Assembly (NCBI GenBank): GCA_021773115.1
Contig: JAJFKS010000028.1
Coordinates: forward strand, 297,796 to 361,795
Direction: 5' to 3'
Length of the DNA: 64,000 bases
Origin: Woeseiaceae bacterium
Lineage (GTDB): Bacteria; Pseudomonadota; Gammaproteobacteria; Steroidobacterales; Woeseiaceae
How positions within the stretch are numbered: the first letter of the stretch is position 1; every line of letters starts with the position of its first letter. The translations under genes and the position numbers were made by a program. Positions 1 to 7,668 of the stretch are shown in pieces. A model generated the notes under the pieces. That model was not told the origin of the DNA and searched no databases. It saw nothing but the letters and a program-made list of their open reading frames with translations.

Positions 1-730
1 CATCTCTTGGCAGCAGGTAGTCCATCAACGCTATTGTTGCACCGACAGAAAAGCCCGTTGTCATCTGGCTGAAACCGGCATCAAACGAAAATGGCAACAC
101 GGCGAGGATTGTGTCGTCTGCGGTATTTTCCAGATAGCTCGCAACGCTGACCGCGCCATTCGTCATGTTTCTGTGCGAGAGGACGACGCCCTTTGGTTTT
201 CCGGTGCTTCCGGACGTATAAAGAATTGCGGCAACATCGTTGTCGATGCGGTCGGCGAATTTTCTGGATCCAGAACCCCCAGTCATGAATCCCGACCAGT
301 CCAGCTTTTCAACATGTGGCACGGTTAGGTCGCCCTGCTTATCGTCAATAGTCACGATATGACGAAGCGAGCGACACCCATTCAACGCCTCCTCAAGACC
401 TTGTGCCTGCGCCGCGGTGGTTATCAAAACAGTGCATGCACAATCATTCAGTATATGTTGCACCTGAGCGGGCTTTAGCACCGGGTTGACAGGTACAAAC
501 ACGCCGCCGGCCATGCTGACAGAGAAATAGGCAACGACACACTCAATACGCTTATTCAAATAGATGGCGACACGTTCACCCGCAGTGAGTCCCAGTGACG
601 AAAATCCGGATGCGGCTACAGAAACCTGCTCCGCGAGGTCGGCGTAGGTGAGTGTTTCGTCGGATCTTACGAGGGCCGTGTTCGAGCCGTGGCTAGCAAC
701 CCGATCCAGGATTAGATGATGAAGCAACAT
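1..730 (-). CDS. AMP-forming acyl-CoA ligase, N-terminal part (runs off left edge)
   Basis: The reading frame starts at the ATG at 728-730 and stays open to base 1, giving about 243 residues of an ANL-superfamily adenylating enzyme. Such enzymes activate a carboxylate as an acyl-adenylate and pass it to CoA or a carrier. The phosphate-binding motif is clear: YTSGSTGKPKGVVLSHRN, about residue 165 onward, preceded by the usual N-terminal subdomain (YLNKRIECVV, PVNPVLKPAQ). The N-terminus MLLHHLILDRVASHG resembles, from memory, the acyl-CoA ligases that accompany exosortase-A/exopolysaccharide loci. That assignment is inference because no exosortase gene is visible here. The C-terminal lid domain lies outside the window, so completeness cannot be judged. 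Confidence 0.85.
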   Translation of the reverse strand, partial: MLLHHLILDRVASHGSNTALVRSDETLTYADLAEQVSVAASGFSSLGLTAGERVAIYLNKRIECVVAYFSVSMAGGVFVPVNPVLKPAQVQHILNDCACTVLITTAAQAQGLEEALNGCRSLRHIVTIDDKQGDLTVPHVEKLDWSGFMTGGSGSRKFADRIDNDVAAILYTSGSTGKPKGVVLSHRNMTNGAVSVASYLENTADDTILAVLPFSFDAGFSQMTTGFSVGATIALMDYLLPRD

Positions 731-757
731 TAGTGGTGATCAACCTGCTGTGGATTC

Positions 758-1232
758 ATGAACGGAAGATTGAGCTGGGAAAATACCATAGCTGCCGCAA
801 TTGTACGTGATCTACGTTCGATATCGCGCTTACCGAACCGTGCCGGTCTCGAAGTTATCGTTGCCAGTTGCCCCGTCATCCACGTCACATTTCAACGAAT
901 TCGGCGGTGTATACTTGGCCACCTCACTATACGTGGTGGCGTCTACCGGATTGACGGAAATGTCACTATTATTGCAATCGGCACGGCGGTTCAGCCTATT
1001 ACAATTCGGGCCAAGTCCGGCGACATCTGCGAATTCCGGTGGTACTTAGCTAACAATGCTGACATGGTTGCCGGAAATTACACGGGCGCCCCGCCAACTG
1101 CCCCCTATCCGGCCGGGGGGCTACACGTTTCAGACAGTTGGCAATCCAGGCTGGAGCATTACCGCAGGTTTCAAAGATTCACGCGGTGCTGATTTGCTCC
1201 CGATGCCGCCAGAAATTCTTCAGGCGGAGTAA
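758..1232 (+). pseudogene. Possible frameshifted remnant of an unknown gene
   Basis: Between the ligase and the lipoprotein gene no single frame gives a convincing protein. An open frame from 758 yields GNVTIIAIGTAVQPITIR and later NYTGAPPTAPYPAG. At the G-run around 1115-1120 protein-like sequence jumps to another frame and continues GYTFQTVGNPGWSITAGF to a stop at 1230-1232. This is what a frameshift in a short secreted or pilin-like gene would look like, but composition alone could produce it. No family is recognised. It could equally be non-coding spacer. Confidence 0.2.
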
Positions 1233-1241
1233 AAAAATCGC

Positions 1242-1916
1242 CTAGTTAACAGTCTTGGTTGCGACGTTGGAAAAACCGCTTTCGACCTCCGCCGAATTTA
1301 TTGCCGTTGCTACAAAGTAGTATGTATTTGGCGAAAGATTGTCGACTACGTAACTACTGATGCCTGCCGTGTCAACGCGAATTTGATTGGGATAGTTTCC
1401 CTGCGACAGGCCGTAGTAAATCTTGTAAGCCATCAGGTCGTTGAGCGAACTGCCGTCCTCATTCTGCGTGGGTGGTGTCCACGATAATGTTACCGATCCG
1501 GTAGACACCTGGTTTACGGCAACTGAGAATTGGGGCAAAGACGCGGTCGCGGTTCCGTCAGATACTGAGATCAATATGTCGCCGTAGGTACCAATATCGC
1601 CCATAGTGGGGGTGCCGGAAAGTACCCCGGTGTTTGTGTTGAAACTGGCCCACGATGGTTGGCCCGAAACCGTAAAGGATAACGTATCACCGTCGGGATC
1701 AGATGCGACGGGCGCAAAAGAATACTGTTCGGCAATCGTGACACTCGTCTGAGGTGATCCTGATATTGTCGGCGCCGAGTTGCCAGTTGGTGGCGGTGTT
1801 GGCGGCGGCGACACGTTTTCTTCCGGGCTCTCTGAAGAATCAAGGCAACCCACAACTGTCGCGCAAATCGCGATCTGAAGTAGCAATGAAGCCGTTCTCG
1901 TGTTTCTAAATTTCAT
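1242..1916 (-). CDS. Secreted lipoprotein with Ig-like and fibronectin type III domains
   Basis: The product (about 224 aa) begins with a lipoprotein signal peptide: basic MKFRNTRT, then a hydrophobic stretch ending ATVVGC, so the Cys near residue 24 should be lipidated. A Ser/Pro-rich linker (VSPPPTPPPTGNSAP) follows. Next comes a putative Ig (cadherin-like) domain with the typical SDPDGDTLSF and TGVLSGTPT signatures, and then a fibronectin type III domain (VTLSWTPPTQNEDGS, AYKIYYG, YYFVATAIN). The start chosen is the ATG at 1914-1916, which has AAGGAA just upstream; an in-frame ATG 39 bases earlier has no such site. The domains suggest surface adhesion or carbohydrate/protein binding. The specific partner is unknown. 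Confidence 0.8.
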   Translation of the reverse strand: MKFRNTRTASLLLQIAICATVVGCLDSSESPEENVSPPPTPPPTGNSAPTISGSPQTSVTIAEQYSFAPVASDPDGDTLSFTVSGQPSWASFNTNTGVLSGTPTMGDIGTYGDILISVSDGTATASLPQFSVAVNQVSTGSVTLSWTPPTQNEDGSSLNDLMAYKIYYGLSQGNYPNQIRVDTAGISSYVVDNLSPNTYYFVATAINSAEVESGFSNVATKTVN

Positions 1917-2474
1917 CGTGCTTTCCTTAAAGTCGTCATGACCGACAATTTGCATCAGCGTTTCGTGCTATTAAATTAATCTGACCGTTTGTAACTTCGT
2001 CCATATGGCGAACTGCCAGTCCGCCACAGGGTGGTCTGAATTACGATTGCGATTGCGTTAATGTCGGCTTGACGCCTTAGGTGAACGAATGTCCACAGTC
2101 ATTTTCGGCAACCCCGCCATCGTAGGTTAAGAAACCCGTAGACCGGTGGCTTTGCGTCCCCACCTTTCGATGGGTTTGCTTTTTACCCTTCAATTATTAC
2201 TCCTTTCAACGGGCGCTGGCAATTCAATTTGTCACACAAGAGTCGATTATCATTTCAATTTGTGGGCTGGGTCACAAAACTTCGCCCGCAACTGGGGAAA
2301 GGCTCGCAATCAAGCCACACGCAACTCCAAAGCAATATGCGTGCCGAATTATTTTTATCTCTTTTTAACAGTAAGTTATGGTTCACTTGTGAGGTCGGTT
2401 GATACTAACTTACCGGGGTTGACGCTTGAGACTGTCTCCGTTTATGCACACAGTCCTGAGCCCCTGTTTCTAAT

Positions 2475-2530
2475 GGGCTTGTAAGTTCATGATTTCAATA
2501 TCGACAAGCCCTGTCGCCAATTGGTGACAG
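2475..2530. promoter_or_regulatory. Nested inverted repeats upstream of gltX
   Basis: GGGCTTGT at 2475-2482 pairs with ACAAGCCC at 2504-2511. It is followed immediately by a near-perfect 20-bp palindrome, CTGTCGCCAATTGGTGACAG, at 2511-2530. A partial copy (GTGACAATTGG) follows at 2531-2541. They lie about 150 bases before the gltX start and could be an operator, or the terminator-like end of an upstream transcript. The rest of the gap from the lipoprotein gene (1917) to gltX (2680) shows no convincing gene. Confidence 0.35.
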
Positions 2531-2679
2531 GTGACAATTGGATTGTTGCATGTCGAGTAACCGCCGGTTCCGATCGTCGAAGCCAAAACCTGAGTCCCGG
2601 TGATGCCGGGCGAGTGCATCGGCTGTTCGAAGGTTCTGTTAGACTGCGCGGCGGTTACTCATTAACTAAGCCGAGGCAG

Positions 2680-4092
2680 ATGACTGTTAGAACCCGATTC
2701 GCGCCCAGCCCCACCGGCGTGCTGCACCTTGGCAGCGTTCGTACAGCGCTTTTCTGCTGGCTATACGCGCGTCACAATGGTGGCGAATATATATTGCGTA
2801 TTGAGGACACCGATCGCGAGCGCTCCACACCGGAAAACGTCGACGCAATTCTCGACGGTATGGCCTGGCTGGAGATGGAGGCTGACGAAGGGCCGTTCTT
2901 TCAGACCCAGCGATTTGATCGCTACCAGGAAGTCATCGATCAATGGCTGGCGGAGGGTAAGGCCTACCACTGCTATTGCACGAAGGAAGAGCTTGCGGAG
3001 CTGCGGGCGGGCCAAATGGAGCGGGGCGAGAAAACCCGCTATGATGGCCGCTGCCGTGACAGAACCGACGTGCGAGAGGGCGTTGAGCCGGTTGTGCGTT
3101 TCAAGAATCCGCTGGACGGGGAGGTCGTCATAGAGGATATGGTTCGAGGCACGGTGGTTTTTCAGAATACCGAACTCGACGACCTAATCATCGCCCGCTC
3201 GGACGGTACGCCGACTTACAATTTCACTGTGATTATTGATGATTGCGACATGCGTATTACACATGTGATTCGCGGCGACGATCACCTCAACAACACACCG
3301 AAGCAGATGAACATGCTCGCCGCTTTGGGTGCTGGCGTTCCGGCCTATGCTCACTTGCCAATGATCCTCGGGCCCGACGGCGCAAAACTCTCAAAGCGAC
3401 ACGGCGCGGTCGATATTCGAGACTACCGGGAGCAGGGCTACCTGCCGGAGGCGATGTTAAATTACCTGGTTCGTTTGGGTTGGTCGCACGGCGACCAGGA
3501 GATTTTCTCGGTCGAGGAAATGGTCGAATACTTCGACATCGCCGATGTGAATCAATCGGCATCGTCTTTTAATCCGGAAAAGCTGCTGTGGATCAACCAG
3601 CAGCACATTATCGCGGCCCCGGCAGAGAAGCTTGGGGAAGCCTTGCGACCTTATCTCAAGAAAATGGGTCTTGATCCGATGCAGGGGCCGAGTCTCGCGG
3701 ACGTGGCCAACGTATACAGGGAGCGCGCCGAAACCCTGGTCGAAATGGCGGAGGGCGCCCGGTATTGTTTTGAAGACTTCTCGGAGATTGATGCCAAGGC
3801 CGCCAAAAAGAACCTGCGACCCGTTGTTCTGGAACCATTGCAGGCGGTTCGAGACGCCTTCAAGGCGCTCAATTCCTGGGACGTTGCGGCGATTGATGAG
3901 GCCATTCATTCGGTCGCCGCAGCGTACGAAATCAACCTCGGCAAGTTGGGTCAACCGCTCAGGGTTGCGGTCACCGGGGGGGCCGTTTCGCCGCCAATTG
4001 ACTCGACCGTTTGGCTGGTCGGAAAAGAGCGCACTATCCAGCGCTTGGATCATGCACTGGAGCTGGTAAAAATAAGGGCTGCGATCAGTTGA
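2680..4092 (+). CDS. gltX: Glutamyl-tRNA synthetase
   Basis: This cytoplasmic class I aminoacyl-tRNA synthetase charges tRNA-Glu with glutamate. The predicted 470 aa is the normal family length. It opens with TVRTRFAPSPTGVLHLGSVR, containing the HIGH-equivalent HLGS, and carries the KMSKS-equivalent KLSKRHGA about residue 240. The anticodon-binding helical C-terminal half follows (DLAYVYRERAETLVEMA region). The ATG at 2680 is chosen because the conserved protein starts there and GAGG precedes it; the frame is open further upstream but that extension is unlike the family. tRNA-Ala and tRNA-Glu genes follow directly, so the synthetase sits beside one of its own substrates. Confidence 0.98.
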   Translation: MTVRTRFAPSPTGVLHLGSVRTALFCWLYARHNGGEYILRIEDTDRERSTPENVDAILDGMAWLEMEADEGPFFQTQRFDRYQEVIDQWLAEGKAYHCYCTKEELAELRAGQMERGEKTRYDGRCRDRTDVREGVEPVVRFKNPLDGEVVIEDMVRGTVVFQNTELDDLIIARSDGTPTYNFTVIIDDCDMRITHVIRGDDHLNNTPKQMNMLAALGAGVPAYAHLPMILGPDGAKLSKRHGAVDIRDYREQGYLPEAMLNYLVRLGWSHGDQEIFSVEEMVEYFDIADVNQSASSFNPEKLLWINQQHIIAAPAEKLGEALRPYLKKMGLDPMQGPSLADVANVYRERAETLVEMAEGARYCFEDFSEIDAKAAKKNLRPVVLEPLQAVRDAFKALNSWDVAAIDEAIHSVAAAYEINLGKLGQPLRVAVTGGAVSPPIDSTVWLVGKERTIQRLDHALELVKIRAAIS

Positions 4093-4130
4093 CAGCCCAC
4101 GCCTGTGCCCGTAAAGTGCGCGGCTCCGTT

Positions 4131-4206
<76 letters not shown>

Positions 4207-4236
4207 AGTCCTTTCGGTAATTGGAAATAGTCCTGC

Positions 4237-4312
4237 GTCCCCATCGTCTAGAGGCCTAGGACACTGCCCTTTCACGGCGGCAACAGGGGTTCGAATCCCC
4301 TTGGGGACGCCA
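4237..4312 (+). tRNA. tRNA-Glu (anticodon TTC)
   Basis: A 76-base cloverleaf with the acceptor stem GTCCCCA/TGGGGAC, the anticodon loop CTTTCAC (anticodon TTC), T-loop GGTTCGAATCC and encoded CCA. Its 3' half overlaps the 3' end of the opposite-strand serine recombinase gene, which is the usual appearance of an integration site in a tRNA gene. The tRNA itself is intact. Confidence 0.97.
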
Positions 4313-5795
4313 CCTTAACCCCAGTACCGGTTAGGGTGGCCATGTTCGGGACGAGCATCAGCTCCTCGCCATCGAACGTGGCTGATTCGATCAATTGCCG
4401 AAATACGGCCTTTCTTTTGTCCATGGTTCCACCCTCTAGGTTGGTTCTCCATTCATTTGCAAAATCGTCCAGATCAGCTCTGCTCATTGAGAGAAGCTTC
4501 GGTCGATCGACCTTCTCATGATCGGTGAGCCGAAGTTCCAGATCCTGCCGCTCGTCCTCTAACGCATCGATACGCTGAATTAGTGGTCGCCGATGTTTGA
4601 CCTCAGTCAACATTCCGGCGAGCTCGCCGATCTGCCTATCCACGTCTTTGATCTCTTTCCGAAGCTGTTGGAGCAGGTGATTCTGCCGAGGCTGGTTCGC
4701 CTCGAAAAGAGTCCTTATCTCGGTTTGCAATTCGACTAATGCGTCGCCGGTAAAGATGTTCGTAAATACTTCGTCCAGTACTGCTCGTTCAAGCGTTCCT
4801 TTGTTGATGCTTCGTACACCGCACCGATCATGGCATCGGTAGTAGCCACCATCGCCATCAATATTGGAGCCGCATTTACACGTCATCAAACACGACAATA
4901 GGTAGTGATTTCGCCTGAATCGAGATTGTCTGTTCTTTTGTTTATCGCGTTCCCGAAATATCGCCTCAGCCTCCTCATCGGAAATGGCGGCCTCGTGCGT
5001 GTCGCGATGTATCTCCCACTCATCGCGTGGCCTGTACCTGCCTGTGCCAGATCCGGAGTAGGCACCGTCGACGAACTCCTTGTGACGATTCCAAACTGTA
5101 TGACCGGCATAGGTGAGGGCGCTATCTTCAAGATAGACCAGTGAGGAGTAGGGGACTTTGATTGTCATTCTCGACTGCAGATCTCGGCGAGACTCTCCGC
5201 GAGCTCGACCTTTTAGGTAGTTCTGGACCTCGATGAAAGTCTTGTTGTCCGGTACAAGCTTACTTTTTGTCAGTGGCTGTCCTTCGCGCATGCCGACGAC
5301 CCGTTTGTCCAACTTGTATCCCAGAATCGCACGGCCACCAGCGCGCCAACCCTGCTTAATATTCTCCCGCATGCCCCGCAGTCCATCGATCTTTGATTTC
5401 TGACTGTGAAACTCGTCGAAGGCCTCCATCAGGCTTTCGATAATGGGGTCGAGGATTGTGTCGGTCTTTGGGAGCTTCAGGAATATGAGCTCCACACCCA
5501 GGGATTTCAGCAAATGTTTGTAGAGCTGTGCATGGTATTGCCGGCGCGAAAAGCGGCTGGTGTCGTAACAATAGAGAACTCGAAATTGGCAGTCCTTTTT
5601 CTTCGCTTCCGCGATCATGGCCTGGAACCCTGGCCGGTCATCCGTTTTGGCTGATTCAACCCGATCACTGAATTCGACGACAACAATGTCGCCGGACTGA
5701 GACGCAAACTTTCTTAACTCGCGGCCCTGAGAGTCGACGCTGACATCGTGTCGGTCTTTGGAGCTTCGCAGGTAGAGTGCCGCTTTTCGTGCCAT
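4272..5795 (-). CDS. Large serine recombinase (island integrase) ending inside tRNA-Glu
   Basis: A 507-aa site-specific recombinase that would catalyse integration/excision through a serine-DNA intermediate. The N-terminal resolvase domain shows YLRSSKDRHDVSVDSQ with the candidate catalytic Ser at 11 or 12, then SDRVESAKTDDRPGFQ and YDTSRFSRR. The recombinase domain follows about residues 150-270. A zinc beta-ribbon (CLMTCKCGSNIDG, then YYRCHDRCGV) lies at about 305-335 and a coiled coil near 370-440. The last residues, VASPRGFEPLLPP, are encoded by the reverse strand of tRNA-Glu, so the gene has been joined to the tRNA by insertion. It probably mobilised all or part of the island to its right. 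I did not find a second copy of the tRNA-Glu 3' end to mark the far boundary. Confidence 0.9.
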   Translation of the reverse strand: MARKAALYLRSSKDRHDVSVDSQGRELRKFASQSGDIVVVEFSDRVESAKTDDRPGFQAMIAEAKKKDCQFRVLYCYDTSRFSRRQYHAQLYKHLLKSLGVELIFLKLPKTDTILDPIIESLMEAFDEFHSQKSKIDGLRGMRENIKQGWRAGGRAILGYKLDKRVVGMREGQPLTKSKLVPDNKTFIEVQNYLKGRARGESRRDLQSRMTIKVPYSSLVYLEDSALTYAGHTVWNRHKEFVDGAYSGSGTGRYRPRDEWEIHRDTHEAAISDEEAEAIFRERDKQKNRQSRFRRNHYLLSCLMTCKCGSNIDGDGGYYRCHDRCGVRSINKGTLERAVLDEVFTNIFTGDALVELQTEIRTLFEANQPRQNHLLQQLRKEIKDVDRQIGELAGMLTEVKHRRPLIQRIDALEDERQDLELRLTDHEKVDRPKLLSMSRADLDDFANEWRTNLEGGTMDKRKAVFRQLIESATFDGEELMLVPNMATLTGTGVKVASPRGFEPLLPP

Positions 5796-6013
5796 TCCAA
5801 GAAATCCTCAGCGAGTAATTGAATTACGGTTTTTGGCACGCGGAGCTTCTGAGCGGCTCGGACATTGACGCATCTCGGTTGTCCCTTCATTGATCACTGA
5901 ATGTCACTATCAACGCGCGTATGCTGCCATGAGCCTTCACACCTACTCGCATTTGAGAGGCGTTAGTCTTGCACATATCATACAAATTACTGTCGCGGTG
6001 ATACGGTTTCATA

Positions 6014-6131
6014 TAGAATTCATTTCTTGCAAATAGAATGATAATTCTTAACTCTAAGCGCAAAAATACCACTTAGAATTGAATTCTGCAAGCAATTATT
6101 GAATTTAGAATGGAAATATTTCACATAGGAT
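6014..6131. promoter_or_regulatory. Phased TAGAAT repeats between divergent recombinase and HTH genes
   Basis: The gap 5796-6146 is AT-rich and carries TAGAAT or a close variant at 6014, 6034, 6074, 6106 and 6126 (TAGGAT), several spaced 20 bases (two helical turns) apart. The copy at 6074 forms a palindrome, AGAATTGAATTCT. The position between the divergently transcribed recombinase and a small HTH gene suggests operators for that regulator, but this is inference. Confidence 0.4.
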
Positions 6132-6146
6132 GAAATTCATACCGAA

Positions 6147-6350
6147 ATGATTAAGTGCAAGCTCTGGGTTCTGATGGGTGAGCGCAAGCTCAACGTGACT
6201 GAACTTGCTCGTGAGACGGGCTTGCCGCGCAGTAGCATCGATGCGCTCTACAAAGATGAGGCGCAGCGCGTTGACCTGGGCGTCATAGATCGGCTGTGTG
6301 AGTATTTCGGTTGTGAAATCGGCGACTTGCTCGAAAGAACCGCGAACTGA
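6147..6350 (+). CDS. Small Xre/Cro-type transcriptional regulator
   Basis: A 67-residue protein made almost entirely of a Cro/C1-type helix-turn-helix. MGERKLNVTELARETGLPRS is helix 1 to helix 2, SSIDALYKDEAQRVDL the recognition region, and LGVIDRLCEYFGCEIGDLLE the closing helices. This is the layout of the YozG-like single-domain repressors common on mobile elements. It is divergent from the serine recombinase, and the repeat-rich spacer between them is the likely operator. It probably controls recombinase expression or its own. The gene ends two bases before a tRNA-Phe-like 3' fragment, so its C-terminus may have been shaped by an integration event. Confidence 0.8.
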   Translation: MIKCKLWVLMGERKLNVTELARETGLPRSSIDALYKDEAQRVDLGVIDRLCEYFGCEIGDLLERTAN

Positions 6351-6352
6351 GC

Positions 6353-6391
6353 ATCCGCGTATCGGTGATTTGATTCCGCCCCTGGCCACCA
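6353..6391 (+). repeat. tRNA-Phe 3'-end fragment, relic attachment site
   Basis: These 39 bases end TTCCGCCCCTGGCCACCA and align, with a few mismatches, to the variable loop, T-arm, acceptor strand and CCA of a gammaproteobacterial tRNA-Phe as I remember it. No 5' half of a tRNA is present. Such fragments are the duplicated att core left by integration into a tRNA gene. The integrase remnant starting 95 bases downstream supports this. Confidence 0.65.
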
Positions 6392-6486
6392 AATTCCTTA
6401 TGTTTCAATAATATACGAGCGATCGTAAAGTTACGTTTTTCGGCGGGTACAGTATAGGTACAGTGCTTTGTCGCGAGGAACTCACA

Positions 6487-6672
6487 ATGGCGACAATCGT
6501 AAAGACACGGTCAGGGAAATCGAAAGCGGTTATTCGCGAGCAATGCTGGCCGACGAAGTGCAAATCATTTCGCCTGAAGCGAGATGCGACTGATTGGGCG
6601 AGGCAAACCCGAGACCAAATGGTCCGCGACCTTCATATTGATCATGCTGACGATACTTCTAAGCTTCGATAG
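6487..6672 (+). pseudogene. Truncated tyrosine integrase (N-terminal arm-binding stump)
   Basis: The 61 residues beginning MATIVKTRSGKSKAVIREQ and continuing WPTKCKSFRLKRDATDWARQ are the typical N-terminal domain of tRNA-targeting phage-type integrases (three-stranded sheet and helix, AP2-like). The catalytic domain is missing: the frame stops at 6670-6672 shortly after DHADDTSKL. The ATG at 6487 has GAGGAA upstream. It lies just past the tRNA-Phe 3' fragment, the normal place for an integrase that recognises that tRNA. It therefore reports an older element, now unable to excise by itself. Confidence 0.75.
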
Positions 6673-6794
6673 CAGTGAAGACTTACTCTCAGCCGAGCAT
6701 CGTTCTGAGCAATTTGTAGCTCGAATTTTGGTTCATGATGTTTGATCGACGCGATCGGATAGCTTTAGATCTGGCGTACCCCACGTCGGCGGTA

Positions 6795-6828
6795 GAGACA
6801 GTGCCAGCCAGCTATTCGGCACCGTCTC
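6795..6828 (-). terminator. Hairpin after the ubiquitin-like operon
   Basis: GAGACAGTGCC (6795-6805) and GGCACCGTCTC (6818-6828) form an 11-bp stem with one mismatch and a 12-base loop, 17 bases past the last stop codon of the operon. There is no clear T-run, so it may be a stabilising 3' hairpin rather than a full intrinsic terminator. Confidence 0.45.
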
Positions 6829-6845
6829 CACATCCGCTAAAACCT

Positions 6846-7094
6846 CTATCGTTTCTTGCCTTTTTGAGCCAACGTGCTACCTGCTGCAGACTTTGAGGCT
6901 TTACTGGTCCGACCGTCGCGCAGTGTTTTTGATGCTGCGGTGGCCGCCCTAGAGCTCGTCTGCTTCTTCGGTGCTTTTCGTTGCGAGAGGGCGCTGCCAC
7001 CGGCCGTTTTCGAAGCTTTGCCAGTTCCTGTGCTGCGAATCGTTTTCGAGGCGGCGCTGGCGGCTTTCTTGCCCGTTACTTTCTTGTTCGTCAT
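6846..7094 (-). CDS. Small basic Ala/Lys/Ser-rich repeat protein (histone-H1-like composition)
   Basis: An 82-residue protein starting MTNKKVTGKKAASAASKT and ending AQKGKKR. It consists of two copies of a unit of about 35 residues: AASAASKTIRSTGTGKASKT ... GSALSQRKAPKK, then AATAASKTLRDGRTSKASKS ... GSTLAQKGKK. The composition (Lys, Arg, Ala, Ser, Gly; no aromatic residues, almost no acidic ones) resembles the tails of bacterial histone-H1-like DNA-binding proteins. The ATG at 7094 has AGGAG 8 bases upstream. It is the last gene of the ubiquitin-like operon. It could be a nucleic-acid-binding accessory or a lysine-rich conjugation target; neither is shown. Confidence 0.8.
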   Translation of the reverse strand: MTNKKVTGKKAASAASKTIRSTGTGKASKTAGGSALSQRKAPKKQTSSRAATAASKTLRDGRTSKASKSAAGSTLAQKGKKR

Positions 7095-7117
7095 GATTAA
7101 ATACTCCTGATTAAGTT

Positions 7118-7549
7118 TTATGGATCGTAAAAGCGTCTGGGACCTGGCCAAGAGGATCCTAGACATTGCACAACCATTCCGGGTCTCGATGTGCGAGATG
7201 CAATGGCTTGAACGTTTCCACCGGGTTGCAAGTCATTAATCAATAGACTTTCTATGTCGATCAACAGTGCCTTGCTCAAACGTCGGCTCGGGGCGAGGCC
7301 TATATACCCAGCTAGTGTGATGTGATGCGTCAATCCGCGCTCGCGTTTTAAGTAGCGCCAGAAGTCCGGTTTCGCTGAATAATTCCAGCGCGCGCGAATG
7401 GTTTGATTCCAGGTCAAGCCGACATAGAGAATTTCATTCTCGTCTGGCGCGACGTACGCGTACAGGCAACGCGATGCATTCCAGTCTTTGTGGTCCATTG
7501 GCAAGGCCGTCCAATCAACTCGAACCGTGAATTGATTCAATGAATCCAT
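7118..7549 (-). CDS. GIY-YIG-like nuclease domain protein
   Basis: About 144 residues from the ATG at 7549. The GIY-YIG pattern is visible as YAYVAPDENEILYVGLTW, followed by the Arg in TIRARW, a conserved Glu in LLIDIESLLI and an Asn in LQPGGN, which fit the metal and catalytic positions of the family. The frame also opens further upstream to a TTG (7672) that overlaps the E1 stop as TTGA. That extension is Pro/Asp-rich and lacks a good ribosome site, so its use is uncertain. It lies between the E1 gene and the basic repeat protein on the same strand, so it is likely part of the same operon as a candidate effector nuclease. Confidence 0.65.
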   Translation of the reverse strand: MDSLNQFTVRVDWTALPMDHKDWNASRCLYAYVAPDENEILYVGLTWNQTIRARWNYSAKPDFWRYLKRERGLTHHITLAGYIGLAPSRRLSKALLIDIESLLINDLQPGGNVQAIASRTSRPGMVVQCLGSSWPGPRRFYDP

Positions 7550-7668
7550 ACTCTCGTCATCAGGCGGGTCAGTGTCTGTCGGTGGTGATACATTTTCTGC
7601 TCTTGAGCACCAGTGGGTGCGTTCCCTGCGAAACCAGGAATGAGCTCGCCTTGTGCTGATTAGGTCAG

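Noticed and set aside
2146..2484. Plus-strand open frame of 112 codons before gltX
   Set aside because: It begins in low-complexity Leu-rich sequence, has no ribosome site and no family-like pattern; it covers an inverted repeat and is probably non-coding.
3457..4053. Long minus-strand open frame inside gltX
   Set aside because: Shadow of gltX in another frame; the plus-strand gene has full family motifs.
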